DNA of 64,000 bases from Shewanella putrefaciens (GTDB lineage: Bacteria; Pseudomonadota; Gammaproteobacteria; Enterobacterales; Shewanellaceae). The notes under the pieces were generated by a model that did not search any database, was not told where the DNA came from, and saw nothing but the letters and a program-made list of their open reading frames with translations. Shown piece by piece: positions 1-8,687 of this stretch (its first letter is position 1; every line of letters starts with the position of its first letter). The stretch lies in NCBI RefSeq assembly GCF_016406305.1, contig NZ_CP066369.1, forward strand, positions 4,511,398-4,575,397. Direction: 5' to 3'. The position numbers and the translations under genes were made by a program.

Positions 1-928
1 TAATGGCGCCGCAGCGAGTGGCAAATACTACCGCCACCTCTAAGTACTCTTTGCTGGCTAGCCTTTGTTTCAAGGTTAAATTGCCTAAATCGTATTGCAG
101 ATCTAAACCTAAGGCGAACAGAAAACCTGAGATAAAACTGTCCCCCGCAGCCGTGGTATCGACGGCAGAGATGTTTGGGACTGGGACGCTAAACCTGTGC
201 TGCGCTGTGATGCATTGCACTGGATTAGCGCCATCGGTGACCAAAATCACCTCAACCCCTTGGGCAAGGCAGAACTGCAGATAATCTTCGAAACTCCTTT
301 CCCGCGTCAGAGCTAAACTCTTATCCCGCGCTAACGCTAAATAGTCCGCTTCTTCACGGCTCATTTTCAGCACTTGGGTGTAACGGAAACACTGCTCAAC
401 CCGCTCGGTCAGCAAAGACGTGTCCTGCCACAGGGATAAACGCAGGTTCACATCGAAACTCACTAAAGTCGCGAACGCATTGGCACAACGTGCGCCATAA
501 AGGCTAGTGTTAAAGATGGCGGTTTCGGTAAAGGTATTCGAGCAAAGGTGAAAAATATTAATCCCCTGCCATGGAATATTGTCAAAATGCTGATTGCTGT
601 AGCGCATATCGGCGGTGCCATTGCGGTTGAATTCAAAGGTGCGCTCACCCTGTTCATCTAAATTGACCAACACAGTGGCGGTAGCGGCGCCCGGCACTTC
701 GGCAAGATAATCGATCGCCACACCCTGCTCCGCTAAGGCTTGCTTTAACATGACGCCATAATGGTCGGCGCTGATGCCGCCGGCAAAGTAACTCTTACCG
801 CCGAGTTTCGCGTAACCTACGGCCACATTGGCAGGCGCGCCACCCGCAATCGGCTGATGATGCTTGCCCGTGGCATCGGTTGGCAGCAAGTCCACTAACA
901 CCTCACCGAAACTGAGTAATACCGTCAT
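1..928 (-). CDS. scrK: Fructokinase, PfkB family (C-terminus cut by window edge)
   Basis: PfkB/ribokinase-family sugar kinase, most likely phosphorylating the fructose released by sucrose phosphorylase to fructose 6-phosphate in the cytoplasm. The N-terminus has the glycine-rich substrate motif GGAPANVAVG. Near the window edge the family signature DTTAAGDSFISG carries the catalytic aspartate within AAGD. The reading frame stays open from the ATG at 928 to position 1, so the last residues lie outside the window. It follows the TonB-dependent receptor on the same strand after 112 bp, but a strong terminator lies between them, so expression may be by read-through. Fructose as the substrate is inferred from the sucrose locus; the family alone does not decide it. 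Confidence 0.88.
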   Translation of the reverse strand, partial: MTVLLSFGEVLVDLLPTDATGKHHQPIAGGAPANVAVGYAKLGGKSYFAGGISADHYGVMLKQALAEQGVAIDYLAEVPGAATATVLVNLDEQGERTFEFNRNGTADMRYSNQHFDNIPWQGINIFHLCSNTFTETAIFNTSLYGARCANAFATLVSFDVNLRLSLWQDTSLLTERVEQCFRYTQVLKMSREEADYLALARDKSLALTRERSFEDYLQFCLAQGVEVILVTDGANPVQCITAQHRFSVPVPNISAVDTTAAGDSFISGFLFALGLDLQYDLGNLTLKQRLASKEYLEVAVVFATRCGAI

Positions 929-965
929 TTCCACTCCAACTTTGTATTCTATATTCTGTATCAGG

Positions 966-990
966 CAAAAAAGCCCACTTTCATGGGCTG
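966..990 (-). terminator. Intrinsic terminator between the TonB receptor and fructokinase
   Basis: On the minus strand AGCCCA-TGAAAG-TGGGCT is followed by a run of T. It lies after the receptor stop and before the fructokinase start, so it probably sets different expression levels within one transcription unit. Confidence 0.7.
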
Positions 991-1040
991 TTTTGGCTTA
1001 GCATTTTTTCTGTAAAAACAGTTGCTGTAACAAGAGCCGC

Positions 1041-3452
1041 TTAGAACTCGTATTTCAGCGTCGCACTCGTGGTGCGGCCATTAATAGTACGGGCACGGAT
1101 GATATTGTTATCAGGGATCGAGCCTTCTTCCGCCTCGGTAATACCCGTGACATCAAACAAGTTGTTGACGTTTAAAGACACACTCATAGCTTCGGTCAGA
1201 TTGTACGTCGCAAAGGCATTCACTTGGTTGTAGCCATCGAAACTTAAGTCGTTATTATCTTGAGCATAAGCATCCGTAGTACCGATTAAGTTAACGCCCA
1301 CCGAACCTTGGTCAAAGTTGTAACTGCCCATCAAAGAGTAAATAAACTCAGCCTGTCTTCTTGGAGTATTACCCACCACTTCTGGCGTCAATGCATCTTT
1401 AGCAATCTCGGCATCGGTCCAGGTCAGGTTGCCTCTAAAGTCGAAGTCACCGATAAAATAGGCCGACTCGATTTCGATACCTTTCGCTTTGTACTTACGG
1501 TCGAAGAAACGTTGACTGGTGGCTTCAAAGTTTTGCTCTTCGGTTTCTGAGTAGAACGCCGTCGCAAACACCGACAAATCATCATAACGGTACTTAACAC
1601 CTAACTCGTACTGGTCAACGATATCAACCGCATCTTCCTTCGCCACCGAACCATCGGCACGCACTTTACCAAACAGCAGACGGTCGGCATTGGCGCGGCC
1701 ACCGTGACTTAAGCGGCCAAAGGCGGCTAAGTCACTGGCAAATTGATAGTTAGCGCCTAATGAGTAAGACGTATAGCTCCAATCGTAATTCACTGGCTGA
1801 GGGTTCGCATTGTCGATAGAAGACACGCTCTGCTCAGGGATGGAAATCATTCCATCGAGATTCATATCCACCTGCGATTGCACGCTACCCGCGTAGTTAC
1901 CGCTCGCATCACCACTGTCATAACGCACACTGGCATCGAGGGACAAGTCACCAAAACTCGAAGCTAACGCGAGGTAAGGCGCTTTAATGCTGTAGTCAGT
2001 ATCGTAATTGCGTTGGCAACAATTTCCCCAATAAGGCACGCCATAAGCATAGAGGCCGTTGTCAGAATACGCAGTACCATCGGCGGCAACCACATCTAAT
2101 AGCGCGGCATTATCGCCTTTTACTTCCATTAGATAAGAGTTCCACATCCAGGTCATGCTGATGTTTTGCACCGCATTGTAATAACCTAAGGTCACACTGG
2201 TATCGTCGAAGGTTTTAGTTAATTTCAAATCGTTTACGATTGAGCCAAAATCATTCATCTTCACATCGAAGGTATTGATACGCATAGCTAAACCGTCCAT
2301 CGGATTGCCCGCATTTGGTCCATTGGCGTAAATCAACTTAGCGCCAGTGCCCGCAATACTGGTCGCGATATCGCTCCCGTTGGCCACTTCGGCGGGGAAT
2401 GGCGCGATAAAGTTGCCGCTCACATCGGAGAAACGGAAACGGTTTTCGACCTGCCAATCGTTACCTAAATCGAAGGATGCCTCTAAGCCGACAGAATCGA
2501 CCACAGGATTCATACCATCGCGCATATCGCCACGGCGACGTTCGCCATCGGCACCTAAGCTCAAGGTTGATTGGAAATAAGCGGATTGAATCGCATCGGA
2601 TTTAGCATCAAAACCTGGGATTGAACTGCCATCCGAGTACATAGGCATAGGTAAGTAACCTATGCTTTTGTCGTCTAAATGTTTGAAATACAGACGAACA
2701 TAACCCTGATCAAATTCTTTGGTTAAGTTAGCTTTGATCTGGCCGCCTTTGTTGGCGTTATAGCCTGCATCGCGAGGGCCTTCACCGGTGCGCACAAAAC
2801 CACCCACATGGAAACGCAGGCTGTCGTTGATGCTAGTGCCATATTCAAAGTCGGTACGGAAAGTGTCGTAATCCAACCCTAAGGTGGTAGCAACACTGCC
2901 CGCATCCGAAGTACCGGTTTTACTGATCACGTTGATAATGCCGCCGGGTGCATTACTCGTTGCGGTCGATGCCGAGCCGCCACGGATAGATTCAATGGTT
3001 TGCACTGTTGAGTCTAAACGTAAAAAGATGTCTGCGTTACCGAAGGCAATATCGCCAAACTGCAGGATTGGCAGACCATCTTCTTGAATTTGCAGGAACT
3101 TAGCACCACCAGACGCCACAGGTAAACCACGAACAGCAATGTTAGCGTTACCTTCACCGCCAGTAGACTCAACCTTCATCCCCGGAATAATACGAAATGC
3201 CTCGGCCGATGAACGTGGCGAGCTCACTTCAAGCTCAGCCAATGACACGCTGCTAACAGACACACTCGAGTCCATCACCCGAGTGCCGCGGGCAACCCCA
3301 GTCACGGTAATTCGTTCTAAGCCTAAGGCGTCTTGTTTGGCTTCTTCCTGTTGTGGTGCTTCCTGTTGTGGTGCCTCGGCCGCCCAAAGGTGAGAACTCA
3401 CCAACACGGCCAATGTACTTAATAGGAATTTCTGTGATGTGCTTTTTATCAT
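1041..3452 (-). CDS. TonB-dependent outer-membrane receptor of the sucrose locus
   Basis: Outer-membrane beta-barrel receptor, probably bringing sucrose or sucrose-containing oligosaccharides into the periplasm with TonB energy. A signal peptide (MIKSTSQKFLLSTLAVLVSS, ending at AA after LW) is followed by a TonB-box-like ERITVTG and a plug domain with IRGLPV and a GGSAST...GGIINVISK segment. The C-terminus TSATLKYEF ends in phenylalanine, as usual for barrel proteins. I chose the ATG at 3452 because GGGGACAT precedes it at good spacing and the signal peptide starts there; longer in-frame starts up to 3497 give an unlikely leader. A palindrome shared with the sucrose phosphorylase promoter lies 125 bp upstream. 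Sucrose specificity is inferred from context. Confidence 0.85.
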   Translation of the reverse strand: MIKSTSQKFLLSTLAVLVSSHLWAAEAPQQEAPQQEEAKQDALGLERITVTGVARGTRVMDSSVSVSSVSLAELEVSSPRSSAEAFRIIPGMKVESTGGEGNANIAVRGLPVASGGAKFLQIQEDGLPILQFGDIAFGNADIFLRLDSTVQTIESIRGGSASTATSNAPGGIINVISKTGTSDAGSVATTLGLDYDTFRTDFEYGTSINDSLRFHVGGFVRTGEGPRDAGYNANKGGQIKANLTKEFDQGYVRLYFKHLDDKSIGYLPMPMYSDGSSIPGFDAKSDAIQSAYFQSTLSLGADGERRRGDMRDGMNPVVDSVGLEASFDLGNDWQVENRFRFSDVSGNFIAPFPAEVANGSDIATSIAGTGAKLIYANGPNAGNPMDGLAMRINTFDVKMNDFGSIVNDLKLTKTFDDTSVTLGYYNAVQNISMTWMWNSYLMEVKGDNAALLDVVAADGTAYSDNGLYAYGVPYWGNCCQRNYDTDYSIKAPYLALASSFGDLSLDASVRYDSGDASGNYAGSVQSQVDMNLDGMISIPEQSVSSIDNANPQPVNYDWSYTSYSLGANYQFASDLAAFGRLSHGGRANADRLLFGKVRADGSVAKEDAVDIVDQYELGVKYRYDDLSVFATAFYSETEEQNFEATSQRFFDRKYKAKGIEIESAYFIGDFDFRGNLTWTDAEIAKDALTPEVVGNTPRRQAEFIYSLMGSYNFDQGSVGVNLIGTTDAYAQDNNDLSFDGYNQVNAFATYNLTEAMSVSLNVNNLFDVTGITEAEEGSIPDNNIIRARTINGRTTSATLKYEF

Positions 3453-3576
3453 TTTTATGTCCCCACCCATATTTGAGATGCAGTCCGCTCTCCCCATGAC
3501 TGCCTCTACCGAATTGTTGTTAATCGAAAGCCATCTTAGTGATTGCTAAAGGACGCATTGAGCTTCATCCAAAATC

Positions 3577-3594
3577 AACTTAATCGATTAAGAT
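3577..3594. promoter_or_regulatory. Putative ScrR (LacI-type) operator upstream of the TonB receptor
   Basis: CTTAATCGATTAAG is a perfect 14-bp palindrome with a central CG, typical of LacI-family operators. The same core occurs at 5125-5138 in front of sucrose phosphorylase. No other regulator gene is present in this cluster, so the LacI-type protein encoded at 6802-7833 is the natural candidate. Confidence 0.75.
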
Positions 3595-3695
3595 AACAAA
3601 TTAGCAACTTAACAACAAAAAGCAAGTGCGTTTTTTGCACAGTTTTGGTTCACAATCGGGGTGCATTAGGTCAAGAGATTGATTAATTAAAGAAA

Positions 3696-3722
3696 TGTGA
3701 CAGAAAAATATTTCCTGTCACA
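3696..3722 (-). terminator. Hairpin downstream of the MFS permease
   Basis: TGTGACAG and CTGTCACA form an 8-bp perfect inverted repeat with an 11-nt AT-rich loop, just after the permease stop on the minus strand and followed by a T-rich stretch. It reads best as a terminator. The TGTGA/TCACA halves recall a CRP site, but the 17-nt separation of the TGTGA and TCACA cores is wrong for CRP. Confidence 0.45.
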
Positions 3723-3729
3723 GCCCAAA

Positions 3730-4950
3730 TTAGTGCGCTTCAACCGTTAACAAATGGCGGGCAGGATCTTTAACGAGATTAAATCCGCTGAGGAGGCATA
3801 ACAAAATGGCAAAACCAGTGGCGAGGTAGAAGCCATATTTAACATGGCCGAAAATATCGCCCACGAACCCCATCAACAAGGGGCCAACGGCGGCGGACAC
3901 GGCAGTAAAAAACAAAATCACCCCAGCCACAGAGCCATGCTGATCTACGGGAAAACAGCTAATCCCCTTAGAATTGAGCGTGGGATACATCATCGACATA
4001 AACAGCCCAGACAAGGGCAGCAAGACAACAGCCGCTTCAATGCCGTAGATCATAGACCCAAGATAACAAGCACTTATCGCGAAGCTAAACCAGAACATTA
4101 CTTGCTGCCACGGGAAGCGTTCGAGCACCCAGCCACCTAAAAAACGCCCACCCGCACGCAGGGTAAAAAAGATCGTTAGGGCATAAGCGGCCAAGGTGGT
4201 GTAATCGCCTTGATAGCTTTGCAGCAAGGTCGGCATCCACACATAAATCGCCACTTCGGTGGCAACGTATAAACCTATCGCGAGTGAAAACCCTAATGCA
4301 TAAGGGTTTTTCATCATCGTAAAAGTGCTGGCAAGGTTAATGGCATCCGTCGAGGAACGTTTGATTTGCGGATAATCAGCCCGATAAGCTAACCAACACA
4401 GCACTAAACAGAAGCAACCCGCGCCAAAATACAGATACTTCCAAGAGACGCCGCTGATCAGTAAATAACTAACGATGGCTGGCCCTATCATGGCACCGAC
4501 ACCAAAAAAGCCCTCCACCGTATTCATAGTGCTCGAATGCTGTTTTGAGGAGGTTGATATATCGCCGATAAGCCCAAGCGCGCCGGTTTTAAACACGCCA
4601 ATCGCCAAACCCACAAGGGCGAGCAGGAGTAGGAAATAGTAAAACGATTCCCCCAGCGCGAACATAAAGCAGGCGAGCGCGAATAATAACAGCCCCAATA
4701 AAATGGTTAACTTACGCCCAATCTTATCCGCCAAGAAGCCTAAAAAAAGTCCACTAATAGCGATAAAAATCATCGGCATATAGTGAAAGGCACTGGCCTG
4801 CGACATGGACAAACCAAACTGGGATATTAACTCAGGAATAATGACGCCCACGGCATCTGAGGTCATAGCGAACATGAAAAACATTAAATATGTGAGTACC
4901 CGAATACGGGTATGATTGCGGTTATCGCAACCTTTTGAATCACTTACCAT
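3730..4950 (-). CDS. scrT: MFS sugar permease, probable sucrose transporter
   Basis: Polytopic major facilitator protein of 406 residues, about 12 membrane segments, in the inner membrane. The loop between segments 2 and 3 has the MFS signature GFLADKIGRK. It is divergent from sucrose phosphorylase, and the shared 261-bp intergenic region holds a palindromic operator, so the two are probably co-regulated. Intracellular sucrose phosphorylase needs a transporter that does not modify its substrate, which an MFS symporter provides. Sucrose specificity and the name scrT are inferred from the locus, which matches the sucrose gene set described for Shewanella. Confidence 0.82.
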   Translation of the reverse strand: MVSDSKGCDNRNHTRIRVLTYLMFFMFAMTSDAVGVIIPELISQFGLSMSQASAFHYMPMIFIAISGLFLGFLADKIGRKLTILLGLLLFALACFMFALGESFYYFLLLLALVGLAIGVFKTGALGLIGDISTSSKQHSSTMNTVEGFFGVGAMIGPAIVSYLLISGVSWKYLYFGAGCFCLVLCWLAYRADYPQIKRSSTDAINLASTFTMMKNPYALGFSLAIGLYVATEVAIYVWMPTLLQSYQGDYTTLAAYALTIFFTLRAGGRFLGGWVLERFPWQQVMFWFSFAISACYLGSMIYGIEAAVVLLPLSGLFMSMMYPTLNSKGISCFPVDQHGSVAGVILFFTAVSAAVGPLLMGFVGDIFGHVKYGFYLATGFAILLCLLSGFNLVKDPARHLLTVEAH

Positions 4951-5122
4951 ACCATTTCACCTTATCGTTATTATACCTACTCGCTCTCAGCTGCTCAGTG
5001 ACGGCACGCTGAAAGGGTTTCGGCTTTTGTGTACAGCAGTGAGCTAGCCTCCCCCAAAACGTGAGACTAACTCAAAAATCCAACAAACCACTTGAATAAT
5101 GTTTCATATTGGTTAAATATAC

Positions 5123-5140
5123 AACTTAATCGATTAAGTT
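5123..5140. promoter_or_regulatory. Putative ScrR operator in the scrT-scrP divergent promoter region
   Basis: AACTTAATCGATTAAGTT is an 18-bp perfect palindrome. It lies 72 bp upstream of the sucrose phosphorylase start and 173 bp upstream of the permease start, and shares 16 of 18 bases with the element at 3577-3594. This fits a LacI-family repressor controlling both divergent genes. Confidence 0.8.
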
Positions 5141-5211
5141 TAATTGTGCAATCAATTAAAGAATTGCCATAAACCTTTACTCTAAAAAGACAACTCAAGC
5201 GTGGGCAAAGT

Positions 5212-6693
5212 ATGAAAAACCAAGTGCAACTGATCACCTATGTCGACAGGATTACCAATGCTGGGCTCAAGGAGCTCAAAGCGCTGCTCAATGACGAGTT
5301 GCAAGGACTATTCGGCGGCGTACATCTTTTGCCTTTCTATTTCCCCATTGACGGCAGTGATGCGGGCTTCGATCCAATAGACCATGTGCAAGTCGATTCA
5401 CGCTTAGGCAATTGGGATGATGTTAAGGCGATAGGTGATGACTACGACATCATGGCCGACCTTATCGTTAATCATATGTCCGCCGAGTCACCCGAATTTA
5501 AAGACGTGCTCAAGCACGGCAAGCAATCGGCTTACTGGGATTTATTTTTAACCAAAGACAAGGTATTCCCTGAGGGATTAAGCGAACAAGATCAAGCCGC
5601 TATCTATCGTCCACGTCCGGGCAGTTGCTTCAGCACTTACACCTTGGCCGATGGCTCGACCGAAGAGTTTTGGACCACCTTTACCCGCAATCAAATCGAT
5701 ATCGACGTTCATTCTGCCGCGGGTAAAGATTATTTAAACCGAGTTCTGGCGCGTTTCGATCACAGTAAAGTAAATCTTATCCGCTTAGATGCGGCGGGCT
5801 ATGCAATTAAAAAGCCCGGCACTAGCTGCTTTATGATCGAAGAATCCTTCGAGTTTGTGGATAAGTTAGCCAAGCAGGCCAATGAGTTAGGTATGACAAC
5901 GCTGGCCGAAATCCATTCGCACCATATGACTCAAGTCGAAATCGCCAAGCGGGTCGACATGGTGTACGACTTCGCCCTGCCACCACTCATCCTGCACACG
6001 CTATTTAGCCAAGATTGCCAAGCCTTGATCCATTGGCTCGAAATGGCGCCGCGCAACTGCATTACCGTACTCGACACCCACGACGGCATCGGCATTATCG
6101 ACGTCGGCCCTATGGATGGCTTGCGCGGATTATTGACCGAAAATCAAATCGATAACCTAGTCGAAACCATACATGGCAACAGTAAGGGCGAGAGTCTGCA
6201 AGCCACAGGCGCGGCCGCCAGCAACGTCGACTTGTATCAAATCAACTGCACCTATTACGATGCCCTCGGCCAGAATGACTTAGATTATTTGATGGCGCGG
6301 GCGATTCAGTTTTTCGCACCGGGCATTCCGCAGGTGTATTACGCGGGTCTGCTGGCAATCCCAAACGATATGGAACTGCTCAACAGAACCCATGTCGGAC
6401 GCGATATTAATCGCCCTTATTTGAACCGTGAAAAAGTGCAGCAAGCAATGCAGAAACCTGTCGTTAAGGCACTGACTCAGCTGATTAAACTGCGTAATAG
6501 CAGCCCAGCGTTTAATGGCCGTTTTACTATGACGCTAAATGAAACAGAGGCGTTAACCTTATCTTGGACAGCGGCCGATTCGCAGGCAAGCCTCACCCTC
6601 GATTTTGCCAATAAAGACGGTAAAATCATCCTTTTAGATAAGCAAGGTAAAGAGACACAAATGACCTTGTTTAGCCTACTGGCTCAAGCATAA
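5212..6693 (+). CDS. scrP: Sucrose phosphorylase (GH13)
   Basis: Cytoplasmic GH13 subfamily 18 enzyme that converts sucrose and phosphate to glucose 1-phosphate and fructose by a double-displacement mechanism. The 493-residue length is normal for the family. Visible catalytic residues are the nucleophile Asp193 in IRLDAAGY, the acid/base Glu233 in TLAEIHSHH and the transition-state Asp291 in LDTHDGIG. The N-terminus QLITYVDR and the segment LLPFYFPIDGSDAGFDPIDH are characteristic of sucrose phosphorylases rather than amylases. Fructose goes on to the kinase at the left edge; the operator at 5123-5140 implies control by the LacI-type repressor. Related glucosylglycerate phosphorylases share much of this fold, but the fructokinase in the locus favours sucrose. 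Confidence 0.9.
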   Translation: MKNQVQLITYVDRITNAGLKELKALLNDELQGLFGGVHLLPFYFPIDGSDAGFDPIDHVQVDSRLGNWDDVKAIGDDYDIMADLIVNHMSAESPEFKDVLKHGKQSAYWDLFLTKDKVFPEGLSEQDQAAIYRPRPGSCFSTYTLADGSTEEFWTTFTRNQIDIDVHSAAGKDYLNRVLARFDHSKVNLIRLDAAGYAIKKPGTSCFMIEESFEFVDKLAKQANELGMTTLAEIHSHHMTQVEIAKRVDMVYDFALPPLILHTLFSQDCQALIHWLEMAPRNCITVLDTHDGIGIIDVGPMDGLRGLLTENQIDNLVETIHGNSKGESLQATGAAASNVDLYQINCTYYDALGQNDLDYLMARAIQFFAPGIPQVYYAGLLAIPNDMELLNRTHVGRDINRPYLNREKVQQAMQKPVVKALTQLIKLRNSSPAFNGRFTMTLNETEALTLSWTAADSQASLTLDFANKDGKIILLDKQGKETQMTLFSLLAQA

Positions 6694-6740
6694 GTTTTAG
6701 TTCAGGCTTGAGTTTAGGCTCAAGCCAAATTTAAATAGCA

Positions 6741-6766
6741 AAAAGGCGCATTGAATGCGCCTTTTC
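6741..6766. terminator. Bidirectional terminator between scrP and scrR
   Basis: AAAAGGCGCATTGAATGCGCCTTTT is a near-perfect inverted repeat flanked by A and T runs, between two convergent genes, and can stop transcription from either side. Confidence 0.85.
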
Positions 6767-6801
6767 TATTTAGAAATCTATCACTTGCTGACGTTTAGGG
6801 A

Positions 6802-7833
6802 CTAGCAGCTCTTACCGAGGCGTAATTCATAGCCTAAGACCTGTGCATGCACGGCATCACTAACAAACATCTGCGCCGCCGTTCGGCCCTTCTGCTCAGA
6901 GTATTGATAGACGGTCGTTAACGGCGGATTTGAACGCGTGGCCTCATCTATACCATCAAAACCCACCACCCGCACGTCTTCGGGAACGCGCAGCCCCATG
7001 GCCTGCGCCTCACCGAGCACACTCAAGGCGATTAAGTCACTCATGCATAAAAACACATTCGGCCGCGGAGTCGAATTCAATGCTTCTTTTGCCGCTATCG
7101 CCGCATAGTCGGCATTGCTCTCGGGGATATTCCAAATGCGGTCCTGCCCCAGAACAACGCCCGCTTCTGCAATCGCTTGCAAGTACCCCTGCAATCTTTG
7201 ATGGGCGACAGAGGTGTCGATTTCTAGCAAATTCAAATCATACACGCGGCACGTTAAGTGGGTATCAAGCAAACGTAGCCCCAAAACCGCCACATTGTCT
7301 GTGGGTGACTGCAATGCCAGTTTCGCCACTTCATAGGCCGCTAACTTATTGTCTATGCTCACAGATGCATTACGGTGGATATCAAAATCGACCGTGACGA
7401 CCTTTTTCTTGACCTGCTTTAATTGCTCGGCTAACAGGGCATTACGCGGGCGACCATAACAGATAAAACCATCCACAAAATCGGCCACCGCATTCACACT
7501 GTCCGAACTGCCCGAAAACAGCAGCAAATTGAGTTTTTCTTGCTCCAAGACAGAGGCGACACCCTTCATAAATTTACTGGCGACGGGATCGGACACCATA
7601 TATTCCACGCTGTCAGACAGCACCAAGGCGACGGTATCGAACTTGCCCTTGCGTAGGGATTGAGCCGCTTTATTTGGCCCGAAATAACCGAGCTTAGTGC
7701 AAGCCGCTAAAATTTCATTGCGACGTTTTTCCGACAATTGATCGGGGCGATTAAACGCGTTAGAAACCGTGGCATTAGAGACACCCAACTCGTTGGCTAT
7801 GCTCTTTAGGGTCCAGTGTTTTGTTGTTGTCAT
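6802..7833 (-). CDS. scrR: LacI-family transcriptional repressor of the sucrose locus
   Basis: DNA-binding repressor with an N-terminal LacI helix-turn-helix (LKSIANELGVSNATVSNAFN, about residues 8-27) and a periplasmic-binding-protein-like effector domain. The C-terminal part includes VFLCMSDLIALSVLGEA and VRVVGFDGIDEA, typical of this family. I chose the ATG at 7833, preceded by CCAGGACAT; the longer frame to 7911 adds 26 residues rich in cysteine and aromatic residues that do not belong to the family. It is convergent with sucrose phosphorylase and the two palindromes at 3577 and 5123 are its likely targets. The inducer is not visible in the sequence. Confidence 0.85.
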   Translation of the reverse strand: MTTTKHWTLKSIANELGVSNATVSNAFNRPDQLSEKRRNEILAACTKLGYFGPNKAAQSLRKGKFDTVALVLSDSVEYMVSDPVASKFMKGVASVLEQEKLNLLLFSGSSDSVNAVADFVDGFICYGRPRNALLAEQLKQVKKKVVTVDFDIHRNASVSIDNKLAAYEVAKLALQSPTDNVAVLGLRLLDTHLTCRVYDLNLLEIDTSVAHQRLQGYLQAIAEAGVVLGQDRIWNIPESNADYAAIAAKEALNSTPRPNVFLCMSDLIALSVLGEAQAMGLRVPEDVRVVGFDGIDEATRSNPPLTTVYQYSEQKGRTAAQMFVSDAVHAQVLGYELRLGKSC

Positions 7834-7894
7834 GCTTATGTCCTGGAATCGAATAGGGCCACAAAAATACGGCTTGGCGCAAATAATACACGGC

Positions 7895-8359
7895 TTAAAT
7901 TCGCCGCGCATTCCAATACTTAGACGCCCAATAACTATTGAGCAAGCTGGAAATTTTTACCCCTTGGCTAGTGGAAACATGGAGGAAATTATCGTCTCCC
8001 ACATAAATGCCGACATGGTGCGTACTCCACCCCGTCTTGAAAAAGACCAAGTCGCCCTTGCGCAATTGATTGCGGGGCACGGGTTTACCTAGGGCCTGCT
8101 GCTCCTCAACCGTGCGCGGCAGCGTCATACCCAACATTTTTTGATAGGCGACCGATACAAAGGCCGAGCAATCAATGCCTTTTTTAGTGCCACCGCCCAA
8201 ACGATAGGGCACGCCGCGCCACTCGGAATGCAGCTCGGCGATATTGCTATCGTTCCACACAGAGACGGGTTCAACTTGCTTTACCACAGGCTTAGGTTCT
8301 GGCGCGCTAGCACAAGCGCCAAGACCTAAGGCTAAGATAACTATTAATAATCGTTTCAT
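7895..8359 (-). CDS. NlpC/P60 family lipoprotein, cell-wall peptidase
   Basis: Probable outer-membrane-anchored peptidoglycan endopeptidase. From the ATG at 8359 the protein starts MKRLLIVILALGLGAC, a lipoprotein signal with the acylated cysteine at residue 16. The NlpC/P60 domain follows with catalytic Cys64 (GIDCSAFV), His115 (HHVGIYVGD) and a third polar residue His127 (FLHVST). The 154-residue length suits the Spr/NlpC group. A longer frame to 8485 would bury the lipobox, so I rejected it. It ends 61 bp upstream of scrR on the same strand, so co-transcription is possible, but no functional link to sucrose is evident. Confidence 0.85.
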   Translation of the reverse strand: MKRLLIVILALGLGACASAPEPKPVVKQVEPVSVWNDSNIAELHSEWRGVPYRLGGGTKKGIDCSAFVSVAYQKMLGMTLPRTVEEQQALGKPVPRNQLRKGDLVFFKTGWSTHHVGIYVGDDNFLHVSTSQGVKISSLLNSYWASKYWNARRI

Positions 8360-8614
8360 CGCTTCAAACTCATTGCAGGCAGATTTCACAGTAACGTAAT
8401 TTTGAGTTTTTATCAGGTAAATTCTGGGCGGCTCAGGGGCAAAACGCCTCAATACAGCGCACTCTAGCAGACTAATGTAACCCAAAGCTTAAAACTATAA
8501 CGCCGTCCACAATAATCACACAGCCACCAGCACCATTCAAAACCATATCAATCAGTTGTGGAATGATTAAGTAGATTGAGCAATAGATGGCAATCACCCA
8601 CTTGATAGAAAAAC

Positions 8615-8648
8615 AAAAAATCCGCAGCTATTTGGCTGCGGATTTTTT
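8615..8648. terminator. Terminator downstream of the yhjX-like gene
   Basis: A 14-bp perfect inverted repeat, AAAAAATCCGCAGC and its complement around a 6-nt loop, ends in T runs on both strands. It lies about 40 bp after the yhjX-like stop on the minus strand. Confidence 0.88.
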
Positions 8649-8687
8649 GTTTTAGCGGTTGGCTAAAAAGCAACGAGTCGTTTGCGC

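Noticed and set aside
3696..3722. CRP site (TGTGA...TCACA) near the sucrose genes
   Set aside because: The TGTGA and TCACA cores are separated by 17 nt rather than 6, and the element lies after a stop codon, so a terminator hairpin is the better reading.
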